Source of the DNA: Sphingomonadaceae bacterium
GTDB taxonomy: Bacteria > Pseudomonadota > Alphaproteobacteria > Sphingomonadales > Sphingomonadaceae
DNA: 7,901 bases
Direction of reading: 5' to 3'
NCBI GenBank assembly: GCA_019454625.1
Contig: JACFNY010000083.1
Coordinates: 1-7,901 of the forward strand
Shown here: in pieces, positions 1-7,621 of the stretch
How the letters are laid out: each line of letters starts with the position of its first letter
How positions within the stretch are numbered: position 1 is the first letter of the stretch
Translations under genes and position numbers: made by a program
Notes under the pieces: generated by a model
What the model saw: the letters and a program-made list of their open reading frames with translations, nothing else
Told to the model about the DNA's origin: nothing
The model's database searches: none

Positions 1-600
1 ATGCAACGTCTTGAGATTACGGTTGTTCACGCCCAGAAGGCGGGACTTGAGCTGCGCGAGCGCAAGGTCGCGCTCGATAACATCGTGAACTTCGACAAGA
101 ACGTCCATCCCCCATCCGAACGCCGCCGCCTCCAGCTCCTTCGCCAGTCCGATGTCGATCGCCGCCACGATGATGAGGATGGCGTCCGCCCCGATCGCCC
201 GCGCTTCCGCCACTTGGTACGGGTCGACCATGAAGTCCTTGCGCAGCACCGGCAGCGGCACGGCGCCGCGCGCCGCGATCAGCTTGTCGTCGCTGCCCTG
301 GAACCAGCGCTCCTCGGTCAGCACCGACAGGCACGAGGCACCGCCCGCGAAATAGGCCTGCGCCAGCGACGGCGGGTCGAAGTCCGCGCGGATCACGCCC
401 TTGCTCGGCGAGGCCTTCTTGATCTCGGCGATCAGGCCGAAACGCCCCTCGCTCTTCGCGAGGTCCAGCGCCGCCTTGAACCCCCGCACCGGCCCCGCAA
501 CGCTGGCGAGCGCCTCCACGTCATGGAGCGGCCGCTCCGCCTTGCGCGCCGCGACGACGCCGCGCTTGTGGTCGCAGATTTCCGCCAGCACGTCGCTCAT
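1..600 (-). CDS. trpC: Indole-3-glycerol phosphate synthase, 3' end missing
   Basis: TrpC converts carboxyphenylamino-deoxyribulose phosphate to indole-3-glycerol phosphate in the cytoplasm, the ring-closing step of tryptophan synthesis. The window holds the first 200 residues; family members are usually about 260-270, so roughly a quarter is lost beyond base 1. Seen in the protein: [11 protein letters not shown] (residues 58-68), [11 protein letters not shown] (93-103), [15 protein letters not shown] (116-130), LVEVH (168-172) and [11 protein letters not shown] (189-199). By family knowledge, Glu59, Lys61, Lys121 and Glu170 correspond to the conserved catalytic glutamates and lysines of the TIM-barrel synthase, and all are present. 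The ATG overlaps the trpD stop as ATGA and has a good Shine-Dalgarno (GGAAGG, 7-base spacing) inside trpD, so this start is well supported. It is the last gene of the unit seen here. There is no sign of a fused TrpF domain, but the missing end prevents excluding one. Confidence 0.95.
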   Translation of the reverse strand, partial: MSDVLAEICDHKRGVVAARKAERPLHDVEALASVAGPVRGFKAALDLAKSEGRFGLIAEIKKASPSKGVIRADFDPPSLAQAYFAGGASCLSVLTEERWFQGSDDKLIAARGAVPLPVLRKDFMVDPYQVAEARAIGADAILIIVAAIDIGLAKELEAAAFGWGMDVLVEVHDVIERDLALAQLKSRLLGVNNRNLKTLH

Positions 601-1586
601 CGAAAGGCCTTCCAGCGGTCGAGCAGGTCCCGCGCCCGCCCGTCGTCGAGTGCCGCCGCCGCCAGCGCCGCGCCCGTGGTCCAGTCCTGCGCCTTGCCCG
701 CGACGATCATCGCGCCCGCAGCGTTCAGGCAGACGATGTCGCGGTATCCGCCATGCACCCCTTCCAGCAACCGCAGCAGCGCAGCAGCGTTTTCCTCCGG
801 CGTCCCGCCCCGGATCGCCTCCGGGCCGTGCCGCGCAAGTCCGGCCGCTTCGGGCGCCACCTCCCCGGTTTCGATGCGTCCTCCGGCGAGGTGCGCATGG
901 GCCGTCGGCCCCGTCACCGTCAGCTCGTCGAGCCCGTCGCTGCCGTGCACGACCATGGCCGCGTCGGCACCCAGCCGCTCAAGCGCCTCGGCGATGGGGA
1001 GCACCCATTGCCGTCCCGGCACGCCGACGAGCTGCCGCTTCACGCCCGCCGGGTTCGCGAGCGGGCCGATCATGTTGAAGATGGTACGCCGCCCGATCGC
1101 GCGCCGCACGCCTGCGACGCGCGCCATCACCGGGTGGTGCTTCGCGGCGAACAGGAAGCCGATGCCGATCCCGGCGAGCGAACGCTCCACGGTTTCGGAG
1201 GCAAGGTCGAGATCGAGGCCGAGGGCGGAAAGCACGTCCGCCGCGCCCGATTTGGAGGATGCGGCCCGGTTGCCGTGCTTGGCGACCGGCACGCCGCAGG
1301 ACGCGACGACGATGGCGACGGCGGTCGAGATGTTCAGCGTATGCGCGCCGTCGCCGCCCGTGCCGCACACGTCGATGGCGCCTTCGGGCGCTGCGACCGG
1401 ACGCATCCGGTCTCGCAGCACCCGCGCCGCCGCCACGATCTCGTCCACGGTCTCGCCGCGCTCGGCAAGGCCGGTCAGGAAGCGCGCGATCTCCGCGTCC
1501 TCGACGTCCGCGTCCAGAATGGCATCGAACGCCGCACGCGCCTCAGCCTCTCCGAGCGGCGTGTCCGTGCCCGGCAGATGCTTCAC
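597..1586 (-). CDS. trpD: Anthranilate phosphoribosyltransferase
   Basis: TrpD transfers phosphoribose from PRPP to anthranilate, the second step of tryptophan synthesis; it is cytoplasmic and usually a homodimer. The protein is 329 residues, a normal family length. Seen in order: an N-terminal helical part, the PRPP-binding DVCGTGGDG (residues 72-80), [17 protein letters not shown] (103-119), [12 protein letters not shown] (144-155), [15 protein letters not shown] (167-181) and the metal-associated DGLDELTV. The open frame extends 129 codons further upstream, but that part runs antisense-like through trpG in another frame and resembles no TrpD. The chosen start is the GTG at 1586-1584, which overlaps the trpG TGA stop as GTGA and puts the protein at the expected length. 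No Shine-Dalgarno precedes this GTG, so initiation probably depends on ribosomes finishing trpG. The TGA stop overlaps the trpC ATG. Confidence 0.96.
   Translation of the reverse strand: MKHLPGTDTPLGEAEARAAFDAILDADVEDAEIARFLTGLAERGETVDEIVAAARVLRDRMRPVAAPEGAIDVCGTGGDGAHTLNISTAVAIVVASCGVPVAKHGNRAASSKSGAADVLSALGLDLDLASETVERSLAGIGIGFLFAAKHHPVMARVAGVRRAIGRRTIFNMIGPLANPAGVKRQLVGVPGRQWVLPIAEALERLGADAAMVVHGSDGLDELTVTGPTAHAHLAGGRIETGEVAPEAAGLARHGPEAIRGGTPEENAAALLRLLEGVHGGYRDIVCLNAAGAMIVAGKAQDWTTGAALAAAALDDGRARDLLDRWKAFR
608..613 (-). promoter_or_regulatory. Shine-Dalgarno of trpC inside trpD
   Basis: On the minus strand GGAAGG lies 7 bases before the trpC ATG, within the last codons of trpD. It is the strongest ribosome-binding site at any of the overlapping junctions in this unit. 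It supports the ATG at 600-598 as the trpC start, so trpC can probably be initiated independently as well as by coupling. Confidence 0.7.
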
Positions 1587-2176
1587 GCGGCGAGGTCGCG
1601 CGGGCGCGGGGTCATTCCCGCGATCCGCATGAAGTTGGCGAGCATGTCGTGGCCGTGCTCGGTCGCGATGCTTTCGGGATGGAACTGCACGCCGTGGATC
1701 GGCAGGCTCACGTGGCGGAAGCCCATCACCGCCTCGTCGTCGGACCATGCGTTCACGACGAGGCTTTCGGGAATGTCCTCGACGATCAGCGAATGGTAGC
1801 GCGTTGCGATGAACGGCGAGGGGAGGCCGGCGAACAGACCCGTGCCGTCGTGGCTGACGGGCGAGGTCTTGCCGTGCATCAGGTGCCCGCGCACCACCTT
1901 GCCGCCGAAATGCTGGCCGATCGCCTGGTGGCCGAGGCAGACACCGAGCAGCGGCTTTCCGTTGTCGGCGCACGCCGCGACCATGTCGAGGCTGATCCCC
2001 GCTTCATTGGGGGTGCAGGGCCCCGGCGAGATCAGGAACGCGCTCGCGCCGCTCGACAGCGCCTGACCTGCCGAGATCGCATCGTTGCGCACGACCTCCA
2101 CCTCCGCGCCCAGTTCCATCAGGTAATGGACGAGGTTCCAGGTGAAGCTGTCATAGTTGTCGATGACGAGGATCAT
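1583..2176 (-). CDS. trpG: Anthranilate synthase component II (glutamine amidotransferase)
   Basis: TrpG is the class I glutamine amidotransferase subunit that releases ammonia from glutamine and passes it to TrpE. The 197-residue protein has the family's usual length. Seen: N-terminal [16 protein letters not shown], the oxyanion-loop [11 protein letters not shown] (residues 50-60), the nucleophile motif [10 protein letters not shown] with Cys80, and the C-terminal QFHPES with His166 and Glu168, giving a complete Cys-His-Glu triad. It starts 39 bases after trpE, with a short AGGG about 10 bases before the ATG. Its TGA stop overlaps the GTG start of trpD. It sits between trpE and trpD, so the main role is tryptophan synthesis. 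As in many bacteria, the same subunit could also serve PabB in folate synthesis; that is inference and cannot be judged here. Confidence 0.97.
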   Translation of the reverse strand: MILVIDNYDSFTWNLVHYLMELGAEVEVVRNDAISAGQALSSGASAFLISPGPCTPNEAGISLDMVAACADNGKPLLGVCLGHQAIGQHFGGKVVRGHLMHGKTSPVSHDGTGLFAGLPSPFIATRYHSLIVEDIPESLVVNAWSDDEAVMGFRHVSLPIHGVQFHPESIATEHGHDMLANFMRIAGMTPRPRDLAA

Positions 2177-2215
2177 GGCGCGACCGCCCTAATCAAGGGA
2201 CGGGCAGAGGGCAAG

Positions 2216-3724
2216 TTATTGCCCGTATCCCGGCTCTCCGGCGCGGGCGATGGCGTCGCGCGCGGCAGCGATGAGGGCGCCCGATTTCGCCTCGCATTCG
2301 CGCTGCTCGTAGGCGGGGGTCGAGTCCGCGACGATGCCGGCGCCCGCCTGGATGTGCATTGTGCCGTCCTTCACCACCGCCGTGCGGAGTACGATGCAGC
2401 TGTCCATCGAGCCGTCGGGCGAGAAGTAGCCGACACCGCCCGCGTAGGCGCCGCGCTTCTCGGCCTCCAGCTCAGCGATGATCTGCATGGCGCGCACCTT
2501 GGGGGCCCCCGAGACGGTGCCCGCCGGAAAGCCCGCCATCAGCGCGTCGATGGCGTCCTTGTCCTTCGCGAGGTCGCCGCGCACGTTGGAGACGATGTGC
2601 ATGACGTGGCTGTAGAACTCCACCGTGTTGCGCTCCGTCACCGAAACGCTGCCCTCGGCGGAGACGCGGCCGACGTCGTTGCGGCCGAGATCGAGCAGCA
2701 TCAGGTGCTCGGCAAGCTCCTTGGGATCGGCGAGCAGGCTGTCGCGGTTCGCGGCGTCCTCGACGGCGTTCGCGCCGCGCGGCCGCGTGCCCGCGATCGG
2801 GCGCACCGTCACTTCGCCGCCGCGCACGCGCACGAGAATCTCGGGGCTGGAGCCGATCAAGGCGAAGCCCGGCAGGTCGAGCATGTAGAGGAACGGCGAG
2901 GGGTTGATGCGCCGGAGCGAGCGGTAGAGGCTGAACGGCGGCAGCGCGAACGGGATCGAGAAGCGCTGCGCCAGCACCACCTGAAAGATGTCGCCCGCGA
3001 CGATATACTCCTGCGCGCGCCGTACCATCTCCGCATAGCGCGCCGGGTCCGTGTGGTGGGTCACGTCGGAGGAGGCGGGAAGCGCGGTTTCGCGCGGCCC
3101 CTGCGGAAGCGCCCCTGCCAGACGCGCCTCGGCGGTTTCGATCCGCTCGATCGCGGCCGCAAGCGCCTCGTCGGCTGGAAGATCGTTCGGGAACACCGGC
3201 GCGGCGATGAACAGTTCGTCCTTCAGCCGGTCGAAGGCCAGCAGCAGCGACGGGCGCACGAACAGCATGTCGGGAAGGCCGAGCGGGTCGCTCTCCGGCG
3301 TCGGCACCGGCTCGACGAGCCCGATCGTCTCATACCCCATGTAGCCGACGAGGCAGGCGAAGGCTGGCGGCAGGTCCGGCGGCAGGTCCATGCGGCACCC
3401 GGCGACTAGGACGCGGAGCGCATCGAGCGGCGCGGCGTCGACGGGCGTGAACGCGTCGGGCGCGGAGGCGAAGCGGTCGTTGACCTCTGCCTGCTTGCCC
3501 CGCACGCGGAACACGAGGTCGGGCGCGAAGCCGAGCAGCGAATAGCGCCCGCGCACCGTGCCGCCTTCGACGGATTCGAGGACGAACGCGCCCGATCCCG
3601 CTTTGCCGAGCTTGAGCATCGCGGAAACCGGGGTTTCCGTATCGGCGATGCGCCGCGTCCAGACGAGCTGCGGCTTTCCGGCCTCGTAAACCCGCGCGAA
3701 GTCCGCGGCCTCGGGATGGATCAT
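2216..3724 (-). CDS. trpE: Anthranilate synthase component I
   Basis: TrpE forms anthranilate from chorismate using ammonia supplied by TrpG, the committed and normally feedback-controlled step of tryptophan synthesis. The 502-residue protein is a usual length. Seen: VLES (residues 48-51), matching the LLES tryptophan-binding motif; NPSPFLYML (274-282); IAGTRPRG (310-317); DLGRNDVGRV (345-354); YSHVMH (371-376), whose last His matches the conserved active-site His; GTVSGAPKVRAM (402-413); and the C-terminal QAGAGIVADS. Retention of the LES motif suggests allosteric inhibition by tryptophan. The open frame runs 72 codons further upstream inside ppiD, but that part is not TrpE-like. The ATG chosen overlaps the ppiD stop as ATGA. 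No purine-rich Shine-Dalgarno precedes it (the bases before it read CCGACCAGCCGCA), so translation is probably coupled to ppiD. The stop is TAA. PabB is an alternative family member, but the adjacent trpG, trpD and trpC make TrpE far likelier. Confidence 0.97.
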   Translation of the reverse strand: MIHPEAADFARVYEAGKPQLVWTRRIADTETPVSAMLKLGKAGSGAFVLESVEGGTVRGRYSLLGFAPDLVFRVRGKQAEVNDRFASAPDAFTPVDAAPLDALRVLVAGCRMDLPPDLPPAFACLVGYMGYETIGLVEPVPTPESDPLGLPDMLFVRPSLLLAFDRLKDELFIAAPVFPNDLPADEALAAAIERIETAEARLAGALPQGPRETALPASSDVTHHTDPARYAEMVRRAQEYIVAGDIFQVVLAQRFSIPFALPPFSLYRSLRRINPSPFLYMLDLPGFALIGSSPEILVRVRGGEVTVRPIAGTRPRGANAVEDAANRDSLLADPKELAEHLMLLDLGRNDVGRVSAEGSVSVTERNTVEFYSHVMHIVSNVRGDLAKDKDAIDALMAGFPAGTVSGAPKVRAMQIIAELEAEKRGAYAGGVGYFSPDGSMDSCIVLRTAVVKDGTMHIQAGAGIVADSTPAYEQRECEAKSGALIAAARDAIARAGEPGYGQ

Positions 3725-5649
3725 TGCGGCTGGTCGGCGGTGCCCAGATAGCGCTGCTTCAGCCGCTCGAGCGCCTTCGGGTTCCGCTTGACGCCGACGT
3801 CCGCCATGATCGCGGCGACGAAGTTCTGCGCGTACTCGTTGGTCGCGGCGGTCTGCATCTGCCCGCGCATCTGGTCGAGGAAGGCGGGGGCTTCGGCGAG
3901 GTTGCCCGGCTTCACATCGGCGACATGGACGACGAACCACGCGGCGTTCCGCGGCTGCGCGAGCGCCCGCACATCGCCCTTAGCCAGCGCGAAGCCGAGG
4001 CTGATCGGCGGCGGCACCGGCTCGCGGCGCGCGGCGATCTCGATGCGGCGCGCCGTGAAGCTCTGCGCCGGCGGCAGCTTGTTCTCCGCGAGCAGCGCAG
4101 CGAGCGTCTTGCCGGCCTTCAGGCCCGCGACAACCTTGTCGGCGACCGCCTTCGCGGCGTCCATACGGCGCTCGAAGGTGAGCGCCGCAGTCACCTGCGG
4201 CTTGATCTCGGCGAGCGGCACCGGCGTCGGCGGCACCACCTCCTCGACATCCATCAGCGCGTGCAGCGTGTCGGAAATGTCCTCGACGGTCGGCTCGTCG
4301 TTCTCCTCGGTCGCGAAGGCGCGCTCGATGAGCGGGCGGATGCGCTGGTCGAGCTGGAGGCCGGATTCGCCGAGCGTCAGGCCTTCGCTCGTCACCGGCG
4401 GCACGCGCACGAGGGTGAGGCCGAGGTCCTTCGCAACCTCGGCGACGCTGGCGCCTTCGGCAAGCGCCTCGTCGGCCTTCTCGACGACGTCGGCGACGGC
4501 GTTCTGGGCAAGTTCGGTCTCGACCGCCGGGCGGATTTCGTCCTTCACCTCCGCGAGGGTCCGCGCGGGCTTCGCTACGACGGCATCGACGTGCACGACG
4601 TGCCAGCCGAATTCGCTCTGCACCGGTCCTGCGACCTTGCCGGATGCGGCCTTGAACGCGGCATCGGCCACGGCTTCGGCCGTCTGGCCGACAAGCGTGC
4701 TCCTGGAGAGCGTACCGAGCTCCATGTCGGTTTCGCTATAGCCCGCGACCTCCGGTGCGACGGCGGCGAAATCCTCGCCGGCGTTCACGCGCTTCGCGAT
4801 CGTGTCGGCCTGTGCCTTGTCCTGCACCACCACCTGCCGCAGCGTGCGCGTCTCGCTCGCGGCGAATTCGTCGGCGTGGCGCTTGTAGTAGTCGGCGAGC
4901 GCAGCGTCCGTCACTTGCACCGTTTTGGCGATCTCGGCGCTGTCGATCAGCGCGTAGGTAAGGCGGCGGCGCTCCGGCACCGTGTAGTTGGCGATGTTCT
5001 TCTTGTAGAAGGCCTCGATGTCGGCGTCGCTGAGCGTGGGGGCGGGGAACGACTGGGCGGGAACCGCGCCGATGTCGATGGTACGCTGCTCGAGCTGGAG
5101 CGCGGTGAACGGCTCGGCGAGCTTGCGCGGCGTCATCGGGATTGAATCGACGAGGCCGAGCAGCTGGCGGCGCACGACGTCGCCGCCGATCTCGCGGCGC
5201 ACCATGTCCTCGGTCAGCCCCTGCGCACCGATCGTCCGCCGGTACACGTCTTCCGAGAAGCGACCGTCGGGGCCACGGAACGCGGCGATCGAGGCGATCT
5301 CGGCGTCCACCTGCCGCTTGCTCGGCCCGAGGCCCAGCTTCCCGCCCATCGCGGTCAGCGCCTGCGAGCCGATCAGGCGTTCGAGCACGCCTTCCAGCAT
5401 TCCGCCGCGCACGGCCTGCGCCGCGGTGATGCCGGGCTGCTCCTGCCGGACCGTCGCGAGCTGCCGGTCGAACTGGCTGGAAAGCTGCGCGTCGGAAATG
5501 TCGTCTTTCGCGACCTCGGCGACCGTGGTCGCCGCCGGGCCGCCGCCGAACGGGTCGCCGATGCCGGTGATGATGAAGGCGACGAGCACGAGGCCGAGGA
5601 GGGCAAGGACGATCCAGGAGGAGAGGGCCTTGCGGAAGAAGCTGATCAT
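3721..5649 (-). CDS. ppiD: PpiD-type membrane-anchored periplasmic parvulin-like chaperone
   Basis: The protein is a 642-residue periplasmic folding factor of the SurA/PpiD family, close to E. coli PpiD in length and layout. Seen: a short cytoplasmic N-terminus (MISFFRK), one hydrophobic segment at about residues 11-30 acting as an uncleaved anchor, a SurA-N-like helical chaperone region (about 45-180), a parvulin-like domain (about 265-358) ending in EFGWHVVHVDAV, and a long C-terminal helical part in which SLGFALAKGDV and AAWFVVHVADV (about 550-580) look like the remains of a second parvulin-like fold. In the first domain the usual R-H-I-L motif is RQVVV (271-275), so the typical active-site His is replaced by Gln, and the GGDLG loop is also changed. 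Isomerase activity is therefore doubtful, as reported for E. coli PpiD, and a holdase role near the Sec translocon is more likely. The ATG has AAAGG 6 bases upstream. The TGA stop overlaps trpE. Confidence 0.92.
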   Translation of the reverse strand: MISFFRKALSSWIVLALLGLVLVAFIITGIGDPFGGGPAATTVAEVAKDDISDAQLSSQFDRQLATVRQEQPGITAAQAVRGGMLEGVLERLIGSQALTAMGGKLGLGPSKRQVDAEIASIAAFRGPDGRFSEDVYRRTIGAQGLTEDMVRREIGGDVVRRQLLGLVDSIPMTPRKLAEPFTALQLEQRTIDIGAVPAQSFPAPTLSDADIEAFYKKNIANYTVPERRRLTYALIDSAEIAKTVQVTDAALADYYKRHADEFAASETRTLRQVVVQDKAQADTIAKRVNAGEDFAAVAPEVAGYSETDMELGTLSRSTLVGQTAEAVADAAFKAASGKVAGPVQSEFGWHVVHVDAVVAKPARTLAEVKDEIRPAVETELAQNAVADVVEKADEALAEGASVAEVAKDLGLTLVRVPPVTSEGLTLGESGLQLDQRIRPLIERAFATEENDEPTVEDISDTLHALMDVEEVVPPTPVPLAEIKPQVTAALTFERRMDAAKAVADKVVAGLKAGKTLAALLAENKLPPAQSFTARRIEIAARREPVPPPISLGFALAKGDVRALAQPRNAAWFVVHVADVKPGNLAEAPAFLDQMRGQMQTAATNEYAQNFVAAIMADVGVKRNPKALERLKQRYLGTADQPQ

Positions 5650-5655
5650 CGGGAG

Positions 5656-5660
5656 CCTTT
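5656..5660 (-). promoter_or_regulatory. Shine-Dalgarno of ppiD
   Basis: AAAGG on the minus strand lies 6 bases before the ppiD ATG. It supports that start, which also places the membrane anchor right at the N-terminus. As the first ribosome-binding site of the ppiD-trp unit, it may also set how many ribosomes reach the coupled trpE start. Confidence 0.55.
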
Positions 5661-5699
5661 GGCCTTTCGCGCGCGTTCGGCATTGGAAATAGCGCCCGG

Positions 5700-5728
5700 T
5701 TTATAGGTAGCTGCGGCAGGCGCGGCAA
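5700..5728 (-). promoter_or_regulatory. Candidate sigma70 promoter of ppiD-trpEGDC
   Basis: Reading the minus strand, TTGCCG (5728-5723) and TATAAA (5705-5700) are separated by exactly 17 bases, matching the vegetative -35/-10 arrangement in an otherwise very GC-rich stretch. The predicted transcript would start near 5692, giving a leader of about 43 bases before ppiD, too short for a classical trp attenuator and without a Trp-codon leader peptide. This is the only good promoter I see for the five-gene unit; internal promoters inside ppiD or trpE cannot be excluded by eye. Confidence 0.6.
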
Positions 5729-5794
5729 GCGCGCCCTTGGCTTGTCTGTCCGGGCGTTGCTAAGGGCTGCCGCAAACGCACGTGGGAGAATTCG

Positions 5795-6538
5795 ATGGAA
5801 AAGCCGATGCTGGTTGCGGGCAACTGGAAGATGAACGGGCTGAAGGCCGCGCTTGCCGAGGTGGAGGCGATCGCGCGCGCCGCCGATGCCGCGCCGTCCC
5901 GCGTCGAGGTCGCCGTCGCGCCGCCGTTCACGCTCGTCGCGCTCGCGAAGGATGCGGCGGCGGGCTCGCGCCTTCGCATCGGCGGGCAGGATTGCCATGC
6001 GAACCCATCGGGCGCGCGCACCGGCTGCGTCGCCGCGCCGATGCTCGCTGACCTCGGCTGCGACTTCGTGATCGTCGGCCACAGCGAACGCCGCACCGAC
6101 AACGGCGAGACTGATGCGGACGTGAAGGCGAAGGCGACCGCCGCGATCGGCGCGGGCCTGCGGGCCATCATCTGCGTCGGCGAGACGGAGGCCGAGCGCG
6201 ACGCCGGGCGCCACCTCGACGTCGTCGGTGCGCAGCTCGATGGCTCGCTGCCGGATGCGGACCCGGCGAGCGTCATCATCGCCTACGAGCCCGTCTGGGC
6301 GATCGGTACGGGCCGCACGCCGCTCGCGGGCGATGTTGACGAGATGCACAGCGCCATCCGCACGCGCCTCGTCGCACGCTACGGCGAGGACGGACGCCGC
6401 GTCCCCATCCTCTACGGCGGCTCGGTGAAGCCGTCGAATGCCGCCGAGCTGTTCGCGGTGCCGGAGGTCGGCGGCGCGCTCGTCGGCGGTGCCAGCCTCA
6501 AGGCCGCGGACTTCCTGCCCATCATCGCGGCAGCCTGA
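5795..6538 (+). CDS. tpiA: Triosephosphate isomerase
   Basis: TpiA interconverts dihydroxyacetone phosphate and glyceraldehyde 3-phosphate in glycolysis and gluconeogenesis; it is a cytoplasmic dimer. The 247-residue protein has the normal length. Seen: GNWKMNG with Asn10 and Lys12, GQDCHAN (residues 64-70), VGHSERR with catalytic His96, CVGET (127-131), [11 protein letters not shown] with catalytic Glu165 and the mobile loop after it, and the phosphate-binding YGGSVK (207-212) and GGAS (231-234). All catalytic residues are intact. One departure lies in the dimer-interface loop: the usual TGEISxxML reads TGCVAAPML (76-84), losing the common Glu and Ser. The ATG has GGGAGA (5784-5789) 5 bases upstream, so the start is secure. 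It is divergent from ppiD and is followed after 3 bases by the phospholipase gene, suggesting one transcript. Confidence 0.98.
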   Translation: MEKPMLVAGNWKMNGLKAALAEVEAIARAADAAPSRVEVAVAPPFTLVALAKDAAAGSRLRIGGQDCHANPSGARTGCVAAPMLADLGCDFVIVGHSERRTDNGETDADVKAKATAAIGAGLRAIICVGETEAERDAGRHLDVVGAQLDGSLPDADPASVIIAYEPVWAIGTGRTPLAGDVDEMHSAIRTRLVARYGEDGRRVPILYGGSVKPSNAAELFAVPEVGGALVGGASLKAADFLPIIAAA

Positions 6539-6541
6539 TCG

Positions 6542-7600
6542 GTGCGCGCCGCCGCCTTCGCCGCCGTGCTGCTGGTCTCCCTGCCCGCGGCGGCGGAGGT
6601 GCGGCTCGTGGTGCCGGAGGCGAGCGCACCGCGCACCGGGACGTTCGAGGTGATCTTCCTGAACGACGGGGCAGCGGCGGCGAAGCTCGATGCGCCGCAA
6701 AGCATCACCGTCGCGGAAGGCGAGGCGACGCTGGAAGGCCCAGCCCCTGCCGAGATCGCGCCCGGTGGCTTCGCGCGCGTCCGCTACCGTCTCGGGGCGG
6801 TCCGGCAAGCCGCGCCGCCGCCGCAAGTGGCCGTGGCCGCCGCCACGGCCACGCCGCAAGAGGCGGAATCGACCGGCCTCGGGCGCTTCGAGACCTACGA
6901 GCCGATGTACGCGCTCGTCGGGGCGAACCCGTCCGACGCCAAGCTCCAGCTCAGCTTCCGCTACCGTGTCTTCGGCCATCAGCCGCGCGAGTTCACCACC
7001 GGGGACGGTAGCCGCGAATGGCGCGCGGGGCTCTATTTCGGGTACACGCAGCGCATGTTCTGGGATCTCTCCGAAGAGTCGATCCCGATGCACGACATCA
7101 CCTTCAGCCCGGAGCTGTTCCTGCGTGCCGTTTCGCCCGGCTCGACCAGTGTCGGCGCGCCGATGCTCGGCATCCAGACGGGCCTCCGCCACCAGTCGAA
7201 CGGCAAGGACGGCGCGGAGTCCCGCAGCTACAACACGCTCTACGTGGAGCCGTCCGTAGGTTTCGGCCTCGGGAGCGGCTGGACGCTCACCGCGGCGCCG
7301 CGGCTCTGGGCCTATGTCGGCAGCAAGGAAGGCAACGAACGCATCGCCCGCTATCGCGGCTACACGGGCGTGACGCTCGACCTCAAGCAGACCGACGGTT
7401 TCGGCCTGCGCACCTACCTGCAAGGCAACCTCTCCGGCGGCCGCGGCAGCGCCGAGGTGGACCTCAGCTATTCGCTGCGCCGCTGGACCGGGCTCAACCT
7501 CTATCTCTACAGCCAGCTCTACACGGGCTACGGCGAAGCGCTCATCGACTACGACGAACGCAACACCCGCCTGCGCTTCGGCATCGGCATCGTCCGGTAG
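6542..7600 (+). CDS. pldA: Outer-membrane phospholipase A (OMPLA) with extra N-terminal domain
   Basis: This looks like an outer-membrane phospholipase A, a beta-barrel enzyme that hydrolyses acyl chains of phospholipids reaching the outer leaflet. The 352-residue protein begins with a likely signal peptide (about residues 1-18, hydrophobic core, AAA before Glu19). It then has a beta-rich region of about 65 residues (19-86), an Ala/Pro-rich linker (about 87-110), and a C-terminal barrel. Seen in the barrel: LYFGYTQRMFWDLSE (164-178), then GLRHQSNGKDG and ESRSYNTLYVEP with His217, Ser219 and Asn231. The spacings (2 and 12) equal those of E. coli His142, Ser144 and Asn156, and Ser227 matches the calcium-associated Ser152. 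Later strands include TGYGEALIDYDER near the end. E. coli OMPLA is shorter and lacks the N-terminal region. The start is GTG, 3 bases after the tpiA stop and without a clear Shine-Dalgarno; it is the only start that keeps the signal peptide. Translation may be coupled to tpiA. Confidence 0.9.
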   Translation: MRAAAFAAVLLVSLPAAAEVRLVVPEASAPRTGTFEVIFLNDGAAAAKLDAPQSITVAEGEATLEGPAPAEIAPGGFARVRYRLGAVRQAAPPPQVAVAAATATPQEAESTGLGRFETYEPMYALVGANPSDAKLQLSFRYRVFGHQPREFTTGDGSREWRAGLYFGYTQRMFWDLSEESIPMHDITFSPELFLRAVSPGSTSVGAPMLGIQTGLRHQSNGKDGAESRSYNTLYVEPSVGFGLGSGWTLTAAPRLWAYVGSKEGNERIARYRGYTGVTLDLKQTDGFGLRTYLQGNLSGGRGSAEVDLSYSLRRWTGLNLYLYSQLYTGYGEALIDYDERNTRLRFGIGIVR

Positions 7601-7602
7601 GG

Positions 7603-7621
7603 GCGCTGTACCTCCCAGCGC
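7603..7621 (+). terminator. Small stem-loop after pldA, possible terminator
   Basis: GCGCTG (7603-7608) and CAGCGC (7616-7621) form a perfect 6-base stem with a 7-base loop, extendable by two G-U pairs, starting 2 bases after the pldA stop. The stem is GC-rich and well placed for ending a tpiA-pldA transcript, but no T-tract follows (the next bases are TTGAACTCG). It is therefore a weak intrinsic terminator at best. Confidence 0.3.

Noticed and set aside
1..1632. A 543-codon open frame on the plus strand across trpC and trpD.
   Set aside because: It has no recognisable domain, is Arg/Ser/Ala-rich, and is opposite conserved trp genes.
2187..2199. CCCT-AATCA-AGGG inverted repeat in the trpE-trpG gap, overlapping the trpG Shine-Dalgarno.
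   Set aside because: The stem is only 4 base pairs with no extension, too weak to claim as a regulatory hairpin.
1259..3409. A 716-codon open frame on the plus strand across trpD, trpG and trpE.
   Set aside because: It is low-complexity and Arg/His/Ala-rich, and lies fully antisense to genes with intact catalytic motifs. It is a by-product of GC-rich codon use.
5732..5756. CGCCC / GGGCG inverted repeat in the ppiD-tpiA intergenic region as an operator.
   Set aside because: It is five pure G/C pairs around a 15-base spacer, which is expected by chance in sequence of this composition.
5737..5764. TTGGCT with GCTAAG 16 bases later as a tpiA promoter.
   Set aside because: The -10 match is poor. 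A tpiA promoter must lie in or near this region, but this pairing is not convincing enough to annotate.
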